From positions 33,166,369-33,230,368 of the forward strand of contig CM031601.1 in the NCBI GenBank assembly GCA_018398815.1: 64,000 bases of DNA, in the 5' to 3' direction. Below, one piece after another: positions 56,965 to 64,000 of the stretch. Position 1 is the stretch's first letter; each line of letters starts with the position of its first letter. This DNA comes from Conus ventricosus (taxonomy: Eukaryota > Mollusca > Gastropoda > Neogastropoda > Conidae). The notes beneath the pieces are model-generated. The model made no database searches and was not told the origin of the DNA. It saw nothing but the letters and a program-made list of their open reading frames with translations. The position numbers and the translations under genes are program-made.

Positions 56965-59900
56965 CTGTCTGTGTCCAGGTGGCGATATCTCCTCAGGAAA
57001 GACACACAGATGGCCATTATGTCCTCAGGAAAGACACACCAGGTGGCCATATCTCCTCAGGAAAGACACACCAGGTGGCGATATCTCCTCAGGAAAGACA
57101 CAGCAGGTGGCTATATCTCCTCAGGAAAGACACACCAGGTGGCCATATCTCCTGAGGAAAGAAACACCAGGTGGTCATATCTCCTGAGGAAAGACACAGC
57201 AGGTGGCCACATCTCCTCAGGAAAGACACACCAGGTGGCCATATCTCCTCAGGAAAGACATACCAGGTGGCCATATCTCCTCAGGAAAGACACACCAGGT
57301 GGCCATATGTCCTGAGGAAAGACAAACCAGGTGGCCATTCTCCTGAGGAAAGACACACCAGGTGGCCATATCTCTCCGGAAAGACACACCAGGTGGCCAT
57401 ATCTCCTCCGGAAAGACACACCAGGTGGCCATATCTCCTCAGGAAAGACACACCAGGTGGGCATATCTCCTCAGGAAAGACACACCAGGTGGCCATATCT
57501 CCTCGGAAAGACACAGCAGGTGGCCATATCTCCTGAGGAAAGACACAGCAGGTGGCCATATCTCCTGAGGAAAGACACAGCAGGTGGCCATATCTCCTGA
57601 GGAAAGACACACCAGGTGGCCATATCTCCTGAGGAAAGACACACCAGGTGCCCATATCTAATCAGGAAAGACACACCAGGTGGCCATATCTCCTCAGGAA
57701 AGACACAGCAGGTGGCCATATCTCCTGAGGAAAGACACAGCAGGTGGCCATATCTCCTGAGGAAAGACACACCAGGTGGCCATATCTCCTGAGGAAAGAC
57801 ACAGCAGGTGGCCATATCTCCTCAGGAAAGACACACCAGGTGGCCATATCTCCTCAGGAAAGACACACCAGGTGGCCATATCTCCTCAGGAAAGAAACAC
57901 CAGGTGGCCATATCTCCTGAGGAAAGACACACCAGGTGGCCATATCTCCTCAGGAAAGACACACCAGGTGGCCATATCTCCTGAGGAAAGACACACCAGG
58001 TGGCCATATCTCCTGAGGAAAGATACACCAGGTGGCTATACTCCTGAGGAAAGACACACCAGGTGGCCATATCTCCTCAGGAAAGACACACGAGGTGGCC
58101 ATATCTCCTCAGGAAAGACACACCAGGTGGCCATATCTCCTCAGGAAAGACACACCAGGTGGCGATATCTCCTGAGGAAGACACACCAGGTGGCCATATC
58201 TCCTGAGGAAAGACACACCAGGTGGCCATATCTCATCAGAAAAGACACACCAGGTGGCCATATCGCCTCAGGAAAGACACACCAGGTGGCCATATCTCCT
58301 CAGGAAAGACACACCAGGTGGCCATATCTCCTGGGAAAGACACACCAGGTGGCATATCTCCTCAGGAAAGACACACCAGGTGGCCTATCTCTCAGAAAGA
58401 CACACAGGTGCCATATCTCCTCAGAAAAGACACACCAGGTGGCCATTACTCCTCAGGAAAGACATACTAGGTGGCCATATTCCTGAGGAAAGACACACCA
58501 GGTGGCCATATCTCCTCAGGAAAGACACACCAGGTGGCCATATCTCCTCAGGAAAGACAACCAGGTGGCCATATCTCCTCGGGAAAGACAACACCCAGGT
58601 GGCCATATTCCTCAGAAAGACACAACCAGGTGGCCATATCTCCTCAGGAAAGACACACCAGGTGGCCATATCTCCTCAGGAAAGACACACAGGTGGCCAT
58701 ATCTCCTCAGGAAAGAACACCAGGTGGCCATATCTCCTCAGGGAATGAAAGGAACACCAGGTGGCGATATTCCTCAGGAAAGAACACCAGGTGGCCTTAT
58801 CTCCTCAGGAAAGACACACCAGGTGGCCATATCTCTCCGGAAGACACACCAGGTGGCCATATCTCCTCCGGAAAGACAAACCAGGTGGCCATATCTCCTC
58901 GAGGAAAGACACACCAGGTGGCATATCTCCTGAGGAAAGACACAGCAGGTGGCCATATCTCCTGAGGAAAGACACAGCAGGTGGCCATATCTCTGAGGAA
59001 AGACACAACAGCGGTGGCCATATCTCCTGAGAAAGACACACCAGGTGGCCATATCTCCTGAGGAAAGACACACCAGGTGGCCATATCTATCAGGAAAGAC
59101 ACACCAGGTGGCCATATCTCCTGAGGAAAGACACACGCAGGTGGCCATATCTCCTGAGAAAGACACAGCAGGTGGCCATATCTCCTGAGGAAAGACACAC
59201 CAGGTGGCCATATCTCCTCAGGAAAGACACAGCAGGTGGCCATATCTCATCAGGAAAAGACACACCAGGTGGCCATATCTCCTCAGGAAAGACACACAGG
59301 TGGCCATATCTCCTCGGGAAAGACACACCAGGTGGCCATATCTCCGCAGGAAAGACACACAGGTGGCCATATCTCCTCAGGAAAGACACACAAGGTGGCC
59401 ATATTCTCTGAGGAAAGACACACCAGGTGGCCATATCTCCTGAGAAAAGATACACCAGGTGGCATATCTCCTGAGGAAAGACACACCAGGTGGCCATATC
59501 TCCTCAGGAAAGACACACGAGGTGGCCATATCTCCTCAGGAAAGACACACCAGGTGGCCATATCTCCTCGGAAAGACACACCAGGTGGCGATATCTCCCG
59601 AGGAAAGACACACCAGGTGGCATATCTCCTAGGAAAGACACACCAGGTGGCCATATCTCCTCAGAAAAGACACACCAGGTGGCCATATCTCCTCAGGAAA
59701 GACACACCAGGTGGCCATATCTCCTCAGGAAAGACACACCAGGTGGCCATATCTCCTGCAGGAAAGACACACCAGGTGGCATATCTCCTCAGGAAAGACA
59801 CACCAGTGGGCCATATCTCCTCAGGAAAGACACACCAGGTGGCCATATCTCCTCAGGAAAGACACACCAGGTGGCCATTACTCCTCAGGAAAGACATACC

Positions 59901-62785
59901 AGGTGGCCATATCTCCTCAGGAAAGACACACCAGGTGGCCATATCTCCTCAGGAAAGACACCCAGGTGGGCCATCATCTCCTCAGGAAAGGACACACGCC
60001 AGGTGGCCATATCTCCTCGGGAAAGACAACACCAGGTGGCCATATCTCCTCAGGAAAGACACCAGGCTTCAGGTGGCTATATCTCCTCAGGAAAGACACA
60101 CCAGGTGGTGGCCATATCTCCTCAGGAAAGACACACCGGTGCCATGATCTCCTCAGGAAAGACACACCAGGTGGCCATATCCCTCAGGAAAGACAACAGC
60201 TCGTGTCCAGGTGGCCATATCTCCTCAGGAAAGAACTCAGCCCAGGTGGCGATATCTCCTCAGGAAAGACACAGCTCTCCAGGTGGCCATATCTCCTCAG
60301 GAAAGACACACACGGTCGGCCATATCTCCTCAGGAAAGACACACCAGGTGGCCATATCTCCTCAGGAAAGACACATCCAGGTGGCCGATATCTCCTAGGA
60401 AAGACACACAGTGGGTGGCCATATCTCCTCAGGAAAGACACACAGGTGCCAGAATATCTCCTCAGGAAAGACACAGCTGTCTGTCGTGTCCAGTGGCCAT
60501 ATCTCTCAGGAAAGGCACACAGCTCTGTGTATGTCCAGGTGGCCATATCTCCTCAGGAAAGGACACAGCTGTGTCCAGGTGGCCATATCTCCTCAGGAAA
60601 GGCACACAGCTTCGTGATGTCCAGGTGGCCATATCTCCTCGGAAAGGCACAGCAGTTCCAGGTGGCCATATCACCTCAGGTAAAGACACACAGCGTCGTG
60701 TCCAGGTGGCCATATCTCCTCAGGAAAGACACACAGCTGTGTCCAGGTGGCCATATCTCCTCAGGAAGACACAGCTGTCTGTGTCCAGGTGGCCATATCT
60801 CCTCAGGAAAGACACACAGCTGTGGTCCGGGTGGCCATACTTCTCAGGAAAGACACAGCTGTCTGTGTCCAGGTGGCCATATCTCCCAGGAAAGACACAC
60901 AGCTGTGTCCAGGTGGCCATATCTCCTCAGTAAAGGCACACAGCTGTGTCCAGGTGGCCATATCTCCTCAGGAAAGGCACACAGCTGTGTCCAGGAGGCC
61001 ATCTTCCTCAGGAAAGACACAGATCCAGGTGGCCAATTCCGTAACCACTGTCCAGGTGGCCATACCTTCTCAGGAAAGACACACAGCTGTGTCCAGGTGG
61101 CTATATCTCCTCAGGAAAGACACCAGACTGTCTGTGTCCAGGTGGCCATATCTCCCCAGGAAAGACACAGCTTCTGTGTCCAGGTGGCCATATCTCCTCA
61201 GGAAAGACACACGCAGGTGGCCATATCTCCTCAGTAAAGACACACAGCTGTGTCCAGGTGGCCATATCTCCTCAGGAAAGGACACAGCGTCTGTGTCCAG
61301 GTGGCCATATCTCCTCAGGAAAGACACAGCGTCTGTGTCCAGGTGGCCATATCTCCCTCAGGAAAGACACACTGTCTGTGTCCGGGTGGCCATAGTCCTC
61401 AGGAAAGACACAGCTGTCTGTGTCCAGGTGGCCGTATCTCCTCAGGAAAGCACACAGCTGTGTCTAGGTGGCCATATCTCCTCAGAAAAGGCACACAGCT
61501 GTGTCCAGGAGGCCATATCTCCTCAGGAAAGACACACAGCTGTGTCCAGGTGGCCATATCCTCTCAGAAAAGACACACAGCTGTGTCCAGGTGGCCATAT
61601 CTCCCAGGAAAGGCACACAGCTGTGTCCAGGTGGCTATATCTCCTCAGGAAAGACACACAGCTGCGTGTCCAGGTGGCCATATCTCATCAGGAAAGACAC
61701 AGAGGCTGTGTCCAGGAGGCCATATCTCCTCAGGAAAGGCACACAGTCTGTGTCCAGGTGGCCATATCTCCTCAGGAAAGGCACACAGCTGTGTCCAGGT
61801 GGCCATATCTCCTCAGAAAAGACACACCTGTGTCAGGTGGCCATATCCCTCAGGAAGGCACACAGCTGTGTCCAGGTGGCCATATCTCCTCAGGAAAGAA
61901 GCACACAGCTGTGTGTCCAGGTGGCCATATCTCCCCAGGAAAGACACACAGCTGTTGTGTCCAGGTGGCCATACCTCCTCAGGAAAGACACACAGTGCTG
62001 TGTCCAGGTGGCCATATCTCCTCAGGAAAGGCACACAGCTGTGTCCAGGTGGCCATATCTCCTCAGGAAAGACACACCAGGTGGCCTTATCCCTCAGGAA
62101 AGACACACAGCTGTGTCCAGGTGGCCATATCTCCTCAGGAAAGGCACACAGCTGTCTGTGTCCACGGTGGCCATATCTCCTCAGAAAAGACACACACTGT
62201 GTCCAGGTGGCCATATCCCTCAGGAAAAGCACACAGCTGTGTTCCAGGTGGCCATATCTCCTCAGGAAAGACACACAGCTGTGTCCAGGTGGCCATATCT
62301 CCCAGGAAAGACACAAGCTGTCTGTGTCCAGGTGGCCATACTCCTCAGGAAAGAACACAGCTGTCTGTGTCCAGGTGGCCATATCTCCTCAGGAAAGGCA
62401 CACAGCTGTGTCCAGGTGGCCATTATCTCCTCAGGAAAGACACACCAGGTGGCCATATCACGTCAGGAAAGACACACAGCTGTGTCCAGGTGGCCATATC
62501 TCCTCAGGAAAGGCACACATGCTTTCTGTGTCCAGGTGGCCATATCTCCTCAGGAAAGGCACACTCTGTGTCCAGGTGGCCATATCTCCTCAGGAAAGAC
62601 ACAAGCTGTGTCCAGGTGGCCATATCTCCTCAGGAAAGACACACCAGGTGGCCTATCTCCTCAGAAGACCACCCCAGGTGGCCATATCTCCTCAGGAAAG
62701 ACACAACCAGGTGGCCATATCTCCTCAGGAAAGACACAGCTGTCTGTGTCCAGGTGACCATATCTCCTCAGGAAAGGCGCGTCGC
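56965..62785 (+). repeat. giant 32/43-bp minisatellite, 5.8 kb, about 160 units
   Basis: The short unit (32 bp) is CAGGTGGCCATATCTCCTCA then GGAAAGACACAC. From about 60.2 kb to the end, units are longer and add AGCTGTCTGTGTC between GACACAC and CAGGTGG. The very first unit at the left edge also has CACAGCTGTCTGTGTCCAGG, so the long form is probably ancestral and the short form a deletion that spread. Regular, nearly identical units lie at 57-58.2 kb; units from about 58.2 kb on have many one-base indels. Frames stay open in all three phases because 32 is not a multiple of three but no phase contains a stop. This gives apparent proteins of up to ~700 residues that are not genes. Confidence 0.97.
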
Positions 62786-63065
62786 CGTTGTACAGCAACA
62801 CCTATTTTCCCCTTTTACCGTGCGCAAGCGCTTTTGTTCACATACAAAACTTTTAATTTCTTTTAAATACAGTTTTGTCAGAGTTTCTTGACGTGTGCAA
62901 AGTGCATATTGCACCATAGAAATTGGTTCAACCGAAAGACTAACCTCATGACCATCATCTCAGTTCTAACAGAGAGGGAGGAAGGGAGTGGGGAGAGAAA
63001 AGCTGCCTGCTTTGAGACGCTGGATTTCTTCGCTTCTAAGATGAGTGTGTTCTTCACTGAGCCAC
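62786..63065. other. unique spacer
   Basis: No gene recognised. Confidence 0.5.
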
Positions 63066-63069
63066 CTTC

Positions 63070-63990
63070 GTCCTGAATCTGACAGCTGTGATGTCACAGA
63101 ACACCTGTAGTGTGTTGTTCTGACCTGATAGCTGTGACGTCACAGAACACCTGTAGTGTGTTGTCTACCTTTGTCTTGACAGCTGTGACGTCACTGAATA
63201 CCTGTGGTGTGTTGTTCTGACCCTGATAGCTGTGACGCCACAGAACACCTGTAGTGTGTTGTCTACCTTTGTCTTGACAGCTGTGACGTCACTGAATACC
63301 TGTGGTGTGTTCTTCTGACCCTGATAACTGTGACGTCACAGAACACCTGTAGTGTGTTGTCTACCTTTGTCTTGACAGCTGTGACGTCACTGAATACCTG
63401 TGGTGTGTTGTTCTGACTCTGATAGCTGTGACGTCACAGAACACCTGTAGTGTGTTGTATACCTTTGTCCTGACAGCTGTGACGTCACTGAACACCTGTT
63501 GTGTGTTGTCCTGGCCCTGACAGCTGTGACAACATTGAACAACCTATAGTGTGTTGTCCACCTTGGTCCTGAATCTGACAGCTGTGATATCACAGAACAC
63601 CTGTAGTGTCTTGTTCTGACCCTGATAGCTGTGACGTCACTGAACACCTGTTGTGTGTTGTCCTGGCCTTGACAGCTGTGACAACATTGAACACCTATAG
63701 TGTGTTGTCCACCTTGGTCCTGAATCTGACAGCTGTGATATCACAGAACACCTGTAGTGTCTTGTTCTGACCCTGATAGCTGTGACGTCACAGAACACCT
63801 GTAGTGTGTTGTCTACCTTTGTCCTGCTGTGTGTTGTCCTGGCCCTGACAGCTGTGACAACATTGAACACCTATAGTGTGTTGTCTACCTTTGTCCTAAA
63901 TCTGACAGCTGTGACGTCACTGAACACCTGTAGTGTGTTGTTTTGACCCTGATCGCTGTGACGTCACTGAACACCCGTACAGCACTGACC
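63070..63990 (+). repeat. ~45-56-bp minisatellite, about 18 copies, CRE-rich
   Basis: The units contain TGACAGCTGTGACGTCACTG, then AACACCTGTAGTGTGTTGT and a CCTTTGTC-like word. Eleven units have an exact TGACGTCA; others have TGATGTCA, TGATATCA or ACAACAT. The array runs to within ten bases of the window end and probably continues. Confidence 0.95.
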
Positions 63991-64000
63991 GTAGGGTTGA

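Noticed and set aside
60747..62891. Very long open frame (over 700 codons, plus strand)
   Set aside because: It is the translation of the 32/43-bp minisatellite. All phases are stop-free because of the unit sequence, and there is no domain or splice context.

Overview
This window looks like non-coding DNA from an animal genome that is extremely rich in repeats. I infer a marine invertebrate, most likely a mollusc, because the window combines (AC)n, (AG)n and (TC)n tracts, dozens of minisatellites, a tRNA-headed SINE with a GCGCTATATAAGTA...(ATT)n tail, a Penelope-like element (PLE) and several decayed LINEs. There are no bacterial operons, no rRNA and no CRISPR array. The taxonomic guess rests on general knowledge of such elements, not on a search. 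Most long open frames here come from tandem repeats whose period is a multiple of three, or whose units lack stops in every phase. They are not genes.

Layout. 0-8 kb: a decayed LINE-like relic (+), a CRE/CCAAT promoter-like module (-), short minisatellites, a decayed LINE reverse transcriptase (-, 7.17 to 5.72 kb) and a copy of a ~511-bp dispersed repeat. 8-16 kb: microsatellites, a 3.2-kb array of a 36-bp satellite, and a second, diverged tandem pair of the 511-bp family, one of which carries an internal 54-bp minisatellite. 16-25 kb: moderately unique AT-rich DNA, a full-length SINE inserted in a tandem repeat, and the best protein-coding signal of the window: two minus-strand exons (25230 to 24689) joined by a consensus GT-AG intron with matching phase. 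25-36 kb: more tandem arrays and an inverted second copy of the CRE module with a TATA box. 36.3-40.5 kb: a broken PLE with reverse transcriptase and GIY-YIG endonuclease, interrupted by a tandem pair of 511-bp repeats and by a 5'-truncated SINE. Removing either insertion restores the local reading frame. 40.5-64 kb: minisatellites almost throughout, including arrays dense in E-boxes (45.6-46.1 kb) and CREs (63.1-64 kb) and a 5.8-kb array (57.0-62.8 kb).

How it fits together: the only working-gene candidate is the two-exon 3' end at 24.7-25.2 kb, whose product I do not recognise. The retroelements are all broken. Their nesting gives an order of events: the PLE inserted first, then the 511-bp pair and the SINE fragment, with local minisatellite expansion inside old repeats. 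The most unusual items are the 511-bp family, the inverted CRE-module duplication, and arrays that multiply transcription-factor-like palindromes (CRE, E-box, MYB).
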